Of a stretch of DNA of 64,000 nt, positions 49,312 to 57,424 are shown in pieces; position 1 is the stretch's first letter, and every line of letters begins with the position of its first letter. The translations under genes and the position numbers were made by a program. The notes beneath the pieces were generated by a model. That model was not told the DNA's origin, made no database searches, and saw only the letters and a list, made by a program, of their open reading frames with translations. The DNA lies in assembly GCA_017531585.1 (NCBI GenBank), contig JAFXKT010000001.1, forward strand, positions 124,001 to 188,000, written 5' to 3'. Origin of the DNA: Candidatus Saccharimonadota bacterium (GTDB lineage: Bacteria > Patescibacteriota > Saccharimonadia > Saccharimonadales > Saccharimonadaceae).

Positions 49312-50313
49312 ATGGGAATTGAGAGGGTAATAGATACCAGTATTCATGAGGATGATCCAGAGGAAAAAGCCGTAGAGTTTTCCCTCCGTCCGACCACTTT
49401 TGATGAATACATTGGTCAGACCAGACTCAAGACTAATCTCAAACTCGCCATTGATGCTGCCAAGAAACGTGGTGACGTTCTGGATCACGTTCTATTGTTT
49501 GGCCCTCCAGGTCTTGGCAAGACTACGATGGCAGGCGTTATTGCACACGAGATGAACGCGAACCTCCGTGTTACTTCTGGCCCTAGTATTGAGAAAGCCG
49601 GAGATTTGGCAAGTATTCTTACTAACCTTGCCGATGGCGATGTTTTGTTTATTGACGAAATTCACCGCCTTCGCCGCGCCGTAGAAGAAATCTTGTATTC
49701 TGCGATGGAAGACTACAAGCTAGATATTGTGATTGGTAAAGGCCCTGCCGCCAGAAGTGTTCGCTTAGATTTACCAAAGTTTACTATTATTGGCGCTACA
49801 ACTAGAACTGGCGCGCTTGCTGCCCCACTTCGCGATCGTTTTGGGCATCAGTTTAGGCTGGAATACTATCAAGAAAAAGACATCCAGAAGATTATCGAGC
49901 GCTCCGCGGGACTACTAGAAACCAAGATTGAGCCAGATGCCTCCAAGATGCTTTCGACCCGTTCTCGCTTAACTCCACGCATCGCAAACAGATTATTGAA
50001 GCGCGTAAGAGATTATGCCGATGTTAACTCTGATGGAATTATCGACACTGCTACCGCGACGGCTGCATTAAAGATGCTAGAAGTCGACGAATTAGGCCTA
50101 GATCCAGGCGACAGAAACATGCTCAAGCTCATGATTGAGAAATATGGCGACAAGCCAGTCGGCCTCAATACAATCGCTGCCCTTACAGGCGACGAAGCTA
50201 GCACAATCGAAGATTTCTACGAGCCTTATCTCATGCAGCTTGGTTTTATTCAGCGCACACCAAAAGGTCGCGTCGTAACGCAGGCCGCAAAAGATTTTAT
50301 CTTGAGAAGTTAA
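49312..50313 (+). CDS. ruvB: Holliday junction helicase motor RuvB
   Basis: RuvB is the hexameric motor that, with RuvA, drives Holliday junction migration. The 333-residue product has [19 protein letters not shown], Walker [10 protein letters not shown], Walker B FIDEIHRL, sensor GATTRTGAL and the C-terminal winged-helix ([18 protein letters not shown]). It is a single gene on the plus strand, 4 kb away from ruvA and ruvC. A short terminator follows. The TATACT box 6 bases from the ATG suggests a leaderless mRNA. Confidence 0.98.
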   Translation: MGIERVIDTSIHEDDPEEKAVEFSLRPTTFDEYIGQTRLKTNLKLAIDAAKKRGDVLDHVLLFGPPGLGKTTMAGVIAHEMNANLRVTSGPSIEKAGDLASILTNLADGDVLFIDEIHRLRRAVEEILYSAMEDYKLDIVIGKGPAARSVRLDLPKFTIIGATTRTGALAAPLRDRFGHQFRLEYYQEKDIQKIIERSAGLLETKIEPDASKMLSTRSRLTPRIANRLLKRVRDYADVNSDGIIDTATATAALKMLEVDELGLDPGDRNMLKLMIEKYGDKPVGLNTIAALTGDEASTIEDFYEPYLMQLGFIQRTPKGRVVTQAAKDFILRS

Positions 50314-50343
50314 AAATATCCCCTAGTCAAGGGGATATTTTTT
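50313..50343 (+). terminator. Terminator of ruvB
   Basis: AAATATCCCCT/AGGGGATATTT stem plus T-run, shared with the convergent J-domain gene. Confidence 0.9.
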
Positions 50344-51232
50344 AGGCAAATAGACCGCGCTTTTTGCTATCTCGGAATTGTTCCATGAGATCTTTTTGCT
50401 TCTTCGAAAGCTTCTTTGGAATCTCGATATTGATTGTAACAATCTGAGGACCGCGTTCTTCGGAGCCGACGCGCGGAGCGCCATGGCCATTAAGTTTGAA
50501 GTTTGTGCCTGGCTGAGTACCAGCTGGGACTTTCATTGTAACCGTACCATCAACAGTCTCGACATCAACTTCTGTACCAAGAACTGCATCAACCATAGGA
50601 ATTGTAACTTCAGATAGAATAAGGTTACCCTCGCGAGTCAAAGTCTTGTGCGCGCGAACGCGAATCTCAACATAAAGATCGCCACGCTGACCACCTTCTT
50701 GTGGAGCTGGGCCGCCACGACCGTTCAAGCGAATACTCTGACCATCGTAGATACCGGCAGGGATTTTAAGAGAGATTTCTTTACCATCAATGCTGACTTT
50801 CTTCGTAACACCAAAGATTGCTTCGTCGAAGTCGATTGTGCAGGTGGTTCTATAATCGCGACCACGGCGAGCACCACGGAAACCGCCACCCATGCCAAAG
50901 AGAGAACCAAGGATATCTTCGAAGCCGCCGCCACCAAAGTCAAAGTTGAAGCTTTGTCCGCCATAATTAAAACCTTCAAATGGATTACCGCTAGCGGAAC
51001 CTGCACCGCCCATGCCAGCATGACCGAACTGATCATAGCGAGCACGTTTTTGCTTATCGCTAAGAACAGAATAGGCTTCGTTTGCCTCTTTGAATTTTTC
51101 TTCAGCTTCTTTATTGCCAGGGTTTTTGTCTGGATGATATTTTACGGCAAGTTTACGAAATGCCTTCTTTATTTCATCGTCAGAAGCGCCTTTCGAAACA
51201 CCAAGAACCTCGTAGTAATCTCTCTTACTCAT
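50342..51232 (-). CDS. DnaJ-family co-chaperone without zinc finger (CbpA-like)
   Basis: This Hsp40 stimulates DnaK. The 296-residue product has an N-terminal J domain (1-68, with YHPDKNPG), a Gly/Phe region (about 75-125, [14 protein letters not shown]) and the two C-terminal beta domains ([18 protein letters not shown] onward). The four CxxCxGxG zinc-binding repeats of classic DnaJ are absent. A CIRCE-like operator (51251-51278) lies just behind the -10 (TATAAT at 51241-51246), so repression by HrcA and heat induction are expected. The ATG is 8 bases from the -10. Confidence 0.94.
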   Translation of the reverse strand: MSKRDYYEVLGVSKGASDDEIKKAFRKLAVKYHPDKNPGNKEAEEKFKEANEAYSVLSDKQKRARYDQFGHAGMGGAGSASGNPFEGFNYGGQSFNFDFGGGGFEDILGSLFGMGGGFRGARRGRDYRTTCTIDFDEAIFGVTKKVSIDGKEISLKIPAGIYDGQSIRLNGRGGPAPQEGGQRGDLYVEIRVRAHKTLTREGNLILSEVTIPMVDAVLGTEVDVETVDGTVTMKVPAGTQPGTNFKLNGHGAPRVGSEERGPQIVTINIEIPKKLSKKQKDLMEQFRDSKKRGLFA

Positions 51233-51240
51233 ATCAACAG

Positions 51241-51278
51241 ATTATAGCATTTAGCACTCTATGGTGCAAGAGTGCTAA
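51241..51278 (-). promoter_or_regulatory. dnaJ-like gene promoter with CIRCE-like HrcA operator
   Basis: The inverted repeat TTAGCACTCT (51251-51260)/AGAGTGCTAA (51269-51278) has 10-base perfect arms and an 8-base centre. Classic CIRCE is TTAGCACTC-N9-GAGTGCTAA, so the centre here is one base longer when measured that way. The -10 is TATAAT on the minus strand at 51241-51246. The operator overlaps the -35/spacer region. Confidence 0.88.
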
Positions 51279-51297
51279 TGTTCGACAAGCTACCGCT

Positions 51298-52245
51298 TTA
51301 GACCATCACAATAATGCCGACAACGATCAGAATCGCCGACAGCATATATCTAAAAACAGCCTGCTTCGACATCTTTTTGATCCTGATGAGTCTTGGGAAC
51401 ATCTTTGAAATCGCGAAGGTAATAAAGAGCGACACAAACAGGCCAGAGGCGCGACCAACAGCGCTAAAGAGTGCAACTACTGGCGTCAAGATTAGGCCGA
51501 GTTTCGCCAAGGAATCGGCTATACCCCAGGTAATATTCTCTATCATCGCAAGACCATAGTTCATCTTCTTTTTCTTGCCATGAATAAACACCCTGCCAAG
51601 CGCACTGCGCCAACCTTCAAACAATACCGCGGCAACAATCATAGCAACCAAGCTACCAATCTGGAAGAAGAAGAAAGTTTGGCCAAACAAAACAAGGTTT
51701 GTTGTGCCGCCACGATTTAAGAAGTAGACATAGACAACATCAGAAAGCATCGAAAAGAAAACGGAGATTAGCGTGATTCCTGCCACTCTAAAATCTGGAG
51801 TATGCTTCTTCTTGCCATCACTCATTAGAGCCACAACACAGGCGCCAGCCATAATAAAGAGGAAGCCGAGCGACTGGCTAGAATTAATCTTTTCATTTAG
51901 CATCACAACGCCAAGACCAAGCGAAATCAGAGGCCCAACCTGGCTAAAGATCGTAATATCAACCGTATCGCCTTCTCTTAGGGCTTTCAGATAAAAGACA
52001 CTGCCAATGACATTTATGACGCCCGCTAGCATCAAGCCAAGAGCATCCATTGGAGTGACCATAAAGACAGAGCGGCCAAAAATCAGAAGGAGTACGATTA
52101 GCGAAATACAGAAAATTGGAATGCGCGACAAAATAAACGCGCCCGCCTTTTTGCGCTGAAATTCATTATCTACGACATGGTTTTCGACATAGCTACCAAT
52201 TCCGTAGAAGATAGCCGCCACAACTGGCAAAAGTACCCACAGCAT
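51298..52245 (-). CDS. EamA/DMT-family transporter
   Basis: This 315-residue membrane protein has about ten hydrophobic helices in two halves. The second half repeats the first, as in the drug/metabolite transporter superfamily (EamA). The helix GPLISLGLGVVMLNEKINSS is typical for the end of the first half. The substrate is unknown. TGCTAAAAT and the ATG 6 bases later form a leaderless extended -10 promoter (52252-52257 for the hexamer). It is a single gene. Confidence 0.8.
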   Translation of the reverse strand: MLWVLLPVVAAIFYGIGSYVENHVVDNEFQRKKAGAFILSRIPIFCISLIVLLLIFGRSVFMVTPMDALGLMLAGVINVIGSVFYLKALREGDTVDITIFSQVGPLISLGLGVVMLNEKINSSQSLGFLFIMAGACVVALMSDGKKKHTPDFRVAGITLISVFFSMLSDVVYVYFLNRGGTTNLVLFGQTFFFFQIGSLVAMIVAAVLFEGWRSALGRVFIHGKKKKMNYGLAMIENITWGIADSLAKLGLILTPVVALFSAVGRASGLFVSLFITFAISKMFPRLIRIKKMSKQAVFRYMLSAILIVVGIIVMV

Positions 52246-52288
52246 AAGAATATTTTAGCATAAGCGCTACCAGTTTTGCCAGGAAGGA

Positions 52289-52924
52289 CTATATGCCCCG
52301 AGCAACCGCGTCAGGATTAAAATCATCGCAAAAGTCCGTGCTCGCCTTAAAATCGAAAAGCTGAGCAAATAACCTCTCTAGCGACAAACAGCCAACAAGT
52401 TTCTTTTTACTATCTATTACGAGCGCATAATTCTTTTCGCTTCTTAGGAAGGCCGAGAAGATTTCTTCGACAGAATAGTCATCGCGAATGAACAAGATGT
52501 CTTTGTCGAGATACGGATCAATAGTACTATTCTCCGCTACCTTCTCGATATCGAAGACGTTCGAATGAATTAGGCCGTCAATCTCGCCAGTTTTTAGAAG
52601 CACTGGAAAAGTTTTTGCGCCAGTCAAAAAGAGATGATTAAGAGTAAAGAGGCTAAGCTCATCGGTCTCGTGCAGGATAGTCATTTTCGCCTTTGGCTGC
52701 ATCAAATCACGAGCCGTAAAATCTTTGAAAGATAGAATCGTTAGAAAGATTAGCTGCTGTTGCTCGCTAAGAATATTATCTGGGGTACGCTTTAAGATGG
52801 ATTCAAGATCGCGCTTGTTTTTAGGAGTATAGGGGATTGTCTTTTTTGGCGCACGGAATCTTTCCAGCTTGGGATCAAGCGCGCGAACAAGCTTAGACAT
52901 TATCCTATAAAACAGTGGCGGCAT
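52289..52924 (-). CDS. CBS-pair protein related to CNNM/CorC transporters, lacking the membrane domain
   Basis: The 211-residue cytoplasmic protein has two CBS motifs (about 75-195). The part before them (LTILSFKDFTARDLMQPKAK) resembles the junction between the DUF21 membrane domain and the CBS pair in CNNM/CorB magnesium transporters. No membrane helices are present, so it is a stand-alone form, perhaps a sensor for adenosine nucleotides or magnesium. It diverges from the DsbA-like gene with 16 bases between their starts. No DUF21 protein is present in the window. Confidence 0.75.
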   Translation of the reverse strand: MPPLFYRIMSKLVRALDPKLERFRAPKKTIPYTPKNKRDLESILKRTPDNILSEQQQLIFLTILSFKDFTARDLMQPKAKMTILHETDELSLFTLNHLFLTGAKTFPVLLKTGEIDGLIHSNVFDIEKVAENSTIDPYLDKDILFIRDDYSVEEIFSAFLRSEKNYALVIDSKKKLVGCLSLERLFAQLFDFKASTDFCDDFNPDAVARGI

Positions 52925-52928
52925 TTGT

Positions 52929-52934
52929 TATAAT
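52929..52934 (+). promoter_or_regulatory. -10 of 52941 gene, leaderless geometry
   Basis: TATAAT followed by TTTAGC and ATG. Confidence 0.65.
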
Positions 52935-52940
52935 TTTAGC

Positions 52941-53687
52941 ATGAATAAGTTTACTGCACTCATCATCATTCTCGTACTAGGCGCATTTGGTGGATTTGTA
53001 GCTTGGTCAACCATTAACGCTCAGAAAAATACAGCTCCGGACTATAGCATCTATGATACGAGCAAGATTATTGCCGGCAACGATGACGAGAACGGTAACG
53101 GCGGGATCGCAGACCACGTTCGCGGCAAAGAAGATTCCAAGGTCGTAGTTATAGAATACGCAGATTTCCAGTGCCCAGGATGCGCCGGAATGATGTCCCA
53201 TGTCGACAATCTTTACAAGAAATATGGCGATCGCGTCGCATTCGTATTTAGAAACTTCCCTCTTACTATGCACGCAAACGCTCGCGCAGCATCCGCAGCA
53301 GCAGAAGCCGCAGGTTTCCAGGGTTACTACTGGGAAATGTACGAAACTTTGTTTGCTAACCAAAACTCTTGGAGCGAAAAGACTGGCGAAGCTCGCACAA
53401 GCGCATTCGTAGAGTTATTTGCAGGCATCGCAAAAGATGGCGACGCCGAGAAATTCCGCAATGACCTATCCAATGAGAACATCAAGAAAAAGATTGATTT
53501 TGACTACAATCTAGGCAAAGAAATCGACAAGGTTAGCGCAACACCTTCCATTTACGTCAACGGCGAGCTCGTAGAGCTTACAAGCGGCATGACTTTTGAT
53601 GATGTCGAAGATGCGGCCAGTCAGCTTATTGAAGAAAAGCTAGCAAAAACCAGCGAAGAAGCTACCAAAGAAACCAGCGAAGAATAA
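52941..53687 (+). CDS. Membrane-anchored DsbA-like thioredoxin-fold protein
   Basis: The 248-residue protein has one N-terminal anchor (about 4-26) and an outer thioredoxin-fold domain of the DsbA/DsbG type. The redox site is CPGC in EYADFQCPGCAGM, followed by FRNFPLTMHANARAAS, with the cis-proline segment SATPSIYVNGE near the C-terminus. Such proteins form or shuffle disulfides in exported proteins, and the many Cys-containing surface proteins in this window would be fitting clients. A DsbB or VKOR partner was not seen here. The end is a Glu/Lys/Thr tail. A terminator follows. Confidence 0.9.
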   Translation: MNKFTALIIILVLGAFGGFVAWSTINAQKNTAPDYSIYDTSKIIAGNDDENGNGGIADHVRGKEDSKVVVIEYADFQCPGCAGMMSHVDNLYKKYGDRVAFVFRNFPLTMHANARAASAAAEAAGFQGYYWEMYETLFANQNSWSEKTGEARTSAFVELFAGIAKDGDAEKFRNDLSNENIKKKIDFDYNLGKEIDKVSATPSIYVNGELVELTSGMTFDDVEDAASQLIEEKLAKTSEEATKETSEE

Positions 53688-53694
53688 CTCTTTT

Positions 53695-53724
53695 AAAACA
53701 CCGAGCAAAACGTTCGGTGTTTTT
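53695..53724 (+). terminator. Terminator of DsbA-like gene
   Basis: AAAACACCGA/TCGGTGTTTT stem with a 9-base loop and T tail. Confidence 0.87.
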
Positions 53725-53744
53725 TGATGTTTTTTTAGAACAAC

Positions 53745-53770
53745 AAAAAAGAGCTCGAATGAGCTCTTTG
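53745..53770 (-). terminator. Terminator of the mini-gene at 53773
   Basis: A 9-bp perfect stem AAAGAGCTC/GAGCTCTTT with loop GAAT. On the minus strand it is followed by TTTGTTG. Confidence 0.85.
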
Positions 53771-53772
53771 GA

Positions 53773-53847
53773 CTACATTTCGATGTATTCGTTCCAGCGA
53801 AGTGCGTCCTCCACTCGCAGCGTCCCCTTACGGCTACGCTTCTTCAT
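53773..53847 (-). CDS. 24-residue basic mini-protein
   Basis: The ATG at 53847-53845 follows the SD AAGGAG with 8 bases between them. The frame encodes 24 residues, beginning MKKRSRKGTL and ending RWNEYIEM, with a TAG stop at 53775-53773. The first half is strongly basic and the second acidic. A perfect-spacing promoter (TTGACA-17-TATACT), a folded leader and a strong terminator 3 bases after the stop surround it, so this is a complete expression unit of about 180 bases. It is too short for usual gene finders. Alternatives: a leader peptide or a regulatory RNA with incidental ORF. I know of no similar protein. Confidence 0.6.
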   Translation of the reverse strand: MKKRSRKGTLRVEDALRWNEYIEM

Positions 53848-53868
53848 GGTTCATTCTCCTTATTAATG

Positions 53869-53922
53869 TATGCTCTAAAACGACCTTTGTCCCCTTAATT
53901 CCGATATTCGGAAATGAGCATA
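53869..53922 (-). ncRNA. Structured leader of the mini-gene
   Basis: At the predicted start of the transcript the segment TATGCTC (53922-53916) can pair with GAGCATA (53875-53869). The 7-bp stem encloses a hairpin TTCCGA-ATA-TCGGAA (53913-53899) and a G-rich single-stranded part (AAGGGGACAAAGG). The SD lies 7-8 bases downstream. The architecture resembles the leaders at 39415 and 39934 but the core sequence differs. Confidence 0.4.
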
Positions 53923-53928
53923 ACTAAG

Positions 53929-53957
53929 AGTATATCAAAGATTTGATTTTTTGTCAA
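53929..53957 (-). promoter_or_regulatory. Near-consensus promoter of the mini-gene
   Basis: -35 TTGACA (53957-53952), a 17-base spacer and -10 TATACT (53934-53929). Confidence 0.88.
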
Positions 53958-54052
53958 TACTTATGCTTATTTATAGCATTTTCACCCCTGTTATGTCGTA
54001 ATATGCTTTTGCTTTGTTTTGGTGTGATTTTTGACGGATTTTTGGGCAATTT

Positions 54053-54631
54053 TTAGCGATTTTTCAAAGCCAAACGAATACGCTCTTCGACAGACAAATT
54101 CTGGTCAATTCCTTCAAGTGCCCTAGTAGCATCTGCGAGCTGAAAACCAAGCGCCATAAGTGCTTCTAGAGCCTCGTCGTTGGCTGGTAGAGTATTAGTC
54201 TCTGGATCACTCTTTCTGCCGTAATAGGTAGGCAAACCAACCTTCTCCTTTAGATCAACAATGACACGTTCGGCGGATTTCTTACCTACGCCGCTCGCCT
54301 TAGAAATATAACCCGCATCCTGATTTGCAATAGCATTACGGACTTCTTCGTAGCTACCAAGCGAAAGAATCGCCATGGCAGCTTTTGGACCAATGCCCTG
54401 GACGGTTATTAATAGTTCAAAAAGCTTCTTTCCAGCTAGCGCCGTAAAACCGAACAGCTCTTCGGACTGCTCGCGAACATGGTGATAAGTATAGAGTTTT
54501 ACTTCGTCATTTAGAAGCAAAGAGTCAAAATCTGGAACAGTTAGAGTAACTTCATAGCCAACGCCATGAACATCAATAATTACCGAATTTGCAAACTTCT
54601 CTGCAACGCTTCCTTTAATGTGTGCAATCAT
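54053..54631 (-). CDS. ruvA: Holliday junction-binding protein RuvA
   Basis: RuvA holds the four-way DNA junction for RuvB. The 192-residue product has the OB-fold (MIAHIKGSVAEKFANSVIID), two helix-hairpin-helix motifs (VQGIGPKAAMAILSL, ASGVGKKSAERVIVDL) and the flexible linker and C-terminal domain III (EALMALGFQLADATRAL). TAGAAT (54638-54643) is 6 bases before the ATG and lies in the 14-base gap behind ruvC, so ruvA can be transcribed alone as a leaderless mRNA as well as with ruvC. Confidence 0.97.
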   Translation of the reverse strand: MIAHIKGSVAEKFANSVIIDVHGVGYEVTLTVPDFDSLLLNDEVKLYTYHHVREQSEELFGFTALAGKKLFELLITVQGIGPKAAMAILSLGSYEEVRNAIANQDAGYISKASGVGKKSAERVIVDLKEKVGLPTYYGRKSDPETNTLPANDEALEALMALGFQLADATRALEGIDQNLSVEERIRLALKNR

Positions 54632-54645
54632 AGTTTTATTCTACA

Positions 54646-55140
54646 CTAGAGATAGCCAGCGCGGGTCATCATTGCATGAGTAATTGCGGCCGCCAAAGCA
54701 TCAGCTGCATCATCTGGACGAACAATATCTTTCATGTTTAGAAATTGGCGCACCATTTCCTGCATCTGCTTCTTGTTTGCCCTTCCGTAGCCAGTCATGG
54801 TCTGTTTAATCTGAAGCGGAGTATATTCAAAGGTTGGCAAGTTATGCTGTTTCATAACCAAAAGAACTACGCCGCGAGCCTCAGCAACACTAATACCAGT
54901 CGTAATGTTTTGATTAAAGTAGAGTTTCTCAATTGAGACTTCATCTGGCTTCGTCTCTTCGATAATCTGATTAAGCGAATCGTAGATATCCAGAAGCCTG
55001 TCTCCAAGAGGAGTATGTGGCGGCGTAGCGATAACACCAGCAGTAACCATTCTAGGCTTTTTATGTGTTGTAAAAGATACAACACCAAAACCACAGATGC
55101 CCGTTCCTGGATCAATGCCTAAGATTCGTTTGGTCGACAT
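54646..55140 (-). CDS. ruvC: Holliday junction resolvase RuvC
   Basis: RuvC cuts the junction symmetrically. The 164-residue dimeric nuclease has its acidic residues in GIDPGTGICGFG, VSIEKLYFNQN and the C-terminal DAADALAAAITHA, and matches the normal length. TATAAT (55147-55152) stands 6 bases before the ATG, within the last codons of the upstream lamin-tail gene, so a private leaderless promoter is likely. ruvC-ruvA order is usual; ruvB is elsewhere (49312). Confidence 0.97.
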   Translation of the reverse strand: MSTKRILGIDPGTGICGFGVVSFTTHKKPRMVTAGVIATPPHTPLGDRLLDIYDSLNQIIEETKPDEVSIEKLYFNQNITTGISVAEARGVVLLVMKQHNLPTFEYTPLQIKQTMTGYGRANKKQMQEMVRQFLNMKDIVRPDDAADALAAAITHAMMTRAGYL

Positions 55141-55143
55141 GCT

Positions 55144-56658
55144 TTAATTATAGACTATATCTGTTTGAAGTTTCTTTGGACGGGGTTTTCCTCTTTTAGA
55201 TTTAGCTAAGATTTTCTTGATTAGTTTCAGGATTTCTTTACGGTATTGAAAGATTACATATATAAGCCCAGCAACAATCGTGATTATTACCATGCCATAA
55301 GCGATGAATCTTTTTGGGGCCGAGTAGCTTTCTTTGCTAACGCTGGTTGCTGGAGCATATTCGCTTGCGTCCGTAGTTTGAATCTTTCGACAGCGATTAG
55401 TCTCTGGATTGCGTTCGTAGCCTTCGGCACATTCAGCAAGCGCAGTTTCTTGCTCTTCTTTCTTGCATCGATTTGTCTCGGGGTTTAGGAAATATCCCTC
55501 AGCGCATGTTTTCGTAGTGGCCGTCTCGATATTTTTGCAGCGACCAGTTTCGGGATTTAGATATTTTCCTTCGGGACAAGTCGTCTCAGCTTCTTCTTCC
55601 GCATTGACACAGTTACCAGTATCTGGATTAATAACTTTCCCTTCTGGGCAACTCTGGAACTCCTGATAGACATTCTCTGCGCCGGGTGTCCTATTATAGC
55701 TAAACTTCCATTCGTCACCTATTTTCGCATAGCTAAGTCCTGCCTTTTGACCATGAGGATAATCCACGCTATCTATCAGCGTACCCTCGGCATCTATAAG
55801 TTCAATCAGGTTGCTAGTTGTTGGATTTTTAGTTAGGACTAGATTATCGTTTTTGTAGACAAAATATGCGCCTGGCAAAACTTCGCCCTCTAGAGCATAG
55901 TTCTTGTTTTTGTAGCGGAGTAAGCAGCCCGAAGTATCGCTTATCTCATCGCTCGTGTTCTTCAGCTCAATAAACTGCTCACTAGAAGAAGTTTCGTAGT
56001 AGCTATAGAGCTCGGTAAATTCTAGGTCACGACAAGTTAGTTCTACAGCTTCAGGCTCGTCTTCCTTGATGGCGTTTTCGGCTATTTCTGGATAGTATTT
56101 CTCGGATACGAATTCGCCATCCACAAGCTTCGCGGAACAGTTATCTTCTTCAGTAGCTGAGAATTTGGGCAGATTTTTATCGCACATGATTTTACCCCAG
56201 CAAATTTCATCAATCAGTTCGCCCGATTGATAGAGGCCCAATTTGCCAGCCGTAGAGGCTAGGCCAGAAGAAGAGAAAGCATAGAGATATTTACCACCAC
56301 TATTCTCGTATTGAGGGCTTTTTGCGAAGCCAAAAACCAGCGATTCCTCGACCATTGATTCGGAATCTGCAAAAGAAATCCTGCCCGCTTCATTGCCATT
56401 GCTGTTCGTATAGACAATTTCATAGTCTAATAGGCGAAGCTTGGAGTCGTCACTTTTCCTGAGCTCGAAAAAGTCGTAATTCTGTGAAGAGTTATCATTC
56501 TTGTAGCCCACATTTATGGCATAGAAATAGAGACTGGGAGGGTCGGATTTTTCCGACAACTCGTCTGCAAATGCCGGCAAAAAGCTCGCCGCCGCCAGCA
56601 CAATCACGGCCATTATTTTTGATACTAATTGCTTAAAATTTTTCCAAAAATCTTTCAT
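55144..56658 (-). CDS. Surface protein with lamin-tail domains and four C-x12-C repeats
   Basis: This 504-residue exported protein has a signal peptide (about 10-32) and two beta-sandwich regions that resemble lamin-tail domains (about 42-160 and 208-330; the latter has FTELYSYYETSSSEQFIELKN and DSVDYPHGQ). Four short repeats follow, each Cys-x-Glu-Gly, Asn-Pro-Asp/Glu-Thr and a second Cys exactly 13 positions after the first (C337/350, 361/374, 385/398, 410/423). A C-terminal membrane helix (about 451-472) and a basic tail complete it. The repeats probably form four small disulfide loops on a stalk near the membrane. No function is known. ruvC begins 3 bases after its stop. Confidence 0.75.
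   Translation of the reverse strand: MKDFWKNFKQLVSKIMAVIVLAAASFLPAFADELSEKSDPPSLYFYAINVGYKNDNSSQNYDFFELRKSDDSKLRLLDYEIVYTNSNGNEAGRISFADSESMVEESLVFGFAKSPQYENSGGKYLYAFSSSGLASTAGKLGLYQSGELIDEICWGKIMCDKNLPKFSATEEDNCSAKLVDGEFVSEKYYPEIAENAIKEDEPEAVELTCRDLEFTELYSYYETSSSEQFIELKNTSDEISDTSGCLLRYKNKNYALEGEVLPGAYFVYKNDNLVLTKNPTTSNLIELIDAEGTLIDSVDYPHGQKAGLSYAKIGDEWKFSYNRTPGAENVYQEFQSCPEGKVINPDTGNCVNAEEEAETTCPEGKYLNPETGRCKNIETATTKTCAEGYFLNPETNRCKKEEQETALAECAEGYERNPETNRCRKIQTTDASEYAPATSVSKESYSAPKRFIAYGMVIITIVAGLIYVIFQYRKEILKLIKKILAKSKRGKPRPKKLQTDIVYN
55390..55650 (-). repeat. Four tandem C-x12-C coding repeats
   Basis: Four units of about 24 codons within the 55144-56658 gene, each with the pattern Cys-Pro/Ala-Glu-Gly, Asn-Pro-Asp/Glu-Thr, Cys. 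Confidence 0.85.
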
Positions 56659-56721
56659 GCCGACATCGTATTAATAAGGCACATTTTTGACAAGCTTTAG
56701 CACAATGTTTCTATCTTATGC

Positions 56722-56727
56722 TAGAAT
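56722..56727 (+). promoter_or_regulatory. -10 of 56734 operon, leaderless geometry
   Basis: TTATGCTAGAAT: extended -10 with TGC, 6 bases before the ATG. Confidence 0.6.
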
Positions 56728-56733
56728 ATAATC

Positions 56734-57423
56734 ATGAGCGATTTAATGAATATCGCGATCATCTTTCTGGCTGGTCTTATACAATCTTCTCTCCAGCTTA
56801 GTTTTGGCGCTCTAATTTTGCTTTACCATTCCAGCATTTCGAAGCACTATAAAAAGACCACGCGTAGGCTTTCCAGGAGCTATGTTATTGGCTGTGGCGT
56901 TATGAGTTTCCTAGCCGTAGGCTGCACCGCTTTTCTAATCTCGGTTTTTAACCAAGGCGCCATGAACACACAAACGTTGATTGTTCTAATCGGAGCATTG
57001 CTCGCAAGTGCGCTTATCATGTGGTTCTTCTATTTCAGAAAAGGCGATCGTACTGAGCTTTGGCTACCACGCTCGTTTGCTAGATTTATCTCCGGAAGAG
57101 CCAGAAAAACCAACGATCCGATCGAAGCATTCTCTCTTGGCGTAGTCAGCTCTTTTGCCGAGATGCCGATTAGTCTTGCGCTATATATCACGTCCGCAAA
57201 TGCGATTTTGCAGCTTAACGGCTCACTACAGGTTGCTGGACTTATAGTATTTGCGGCGCTCGCAATCTTGCCGCTAGTCGTTCTTAAGATTCGTATGAAG
57301 ACCGGTCGCAATGTCGTAGATGCGCAGCGTTGGCGCGTACAAAATAAAGCGTTTCTAAAGATCATTTCTGGTATTGGTTTTATTACCTTGGCCGCAACAA
57401 TTTTTAGTTTTTGGGTAATCTAA
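56734..57423 (+). CDS. Polytopic membrane protein, first gene of a flavoprotein operon
   Basis: The 229-residue protein has about six hydrophobic helices (for example IAIIFLAGLIQSSLQLSFGALILLY split over the first two, and TLIVLIGALLASALIMWFF). A charged loop (about 110-135, RSFARFISGRARK) lies in the middle. No motif of a known transporter family was recognised. It is followed after 1 base by a small gene and then by an NAD/FAD-binding protein, so it may serve the same process, perhaps electron or metabolite transfer at the membrane. An extended -10 promoter lies 6 bases from the ATG. Confidence 0.65.
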   Translation: MSDLMNIAIIFLAGLIQSSLQLSFGALILLYHSSISKHYKKTTRRLSRSYVIGCGVMSFLAVGCTAFLISVFNQGAMNTQTLIVLIGALLASALIMWFFYFRKGDRTELWLPRSFARFISGRARKTNDPIEAFSLGVVSSFAEMPISLALYITSANAILQLNGSLQVAGLIVFAALAILPLVVLKIRMKTGRNVVDAQRWRVQNKAFLKIISGIGFITLAATIFSFWVI

Positions 57424-57424
57424 A

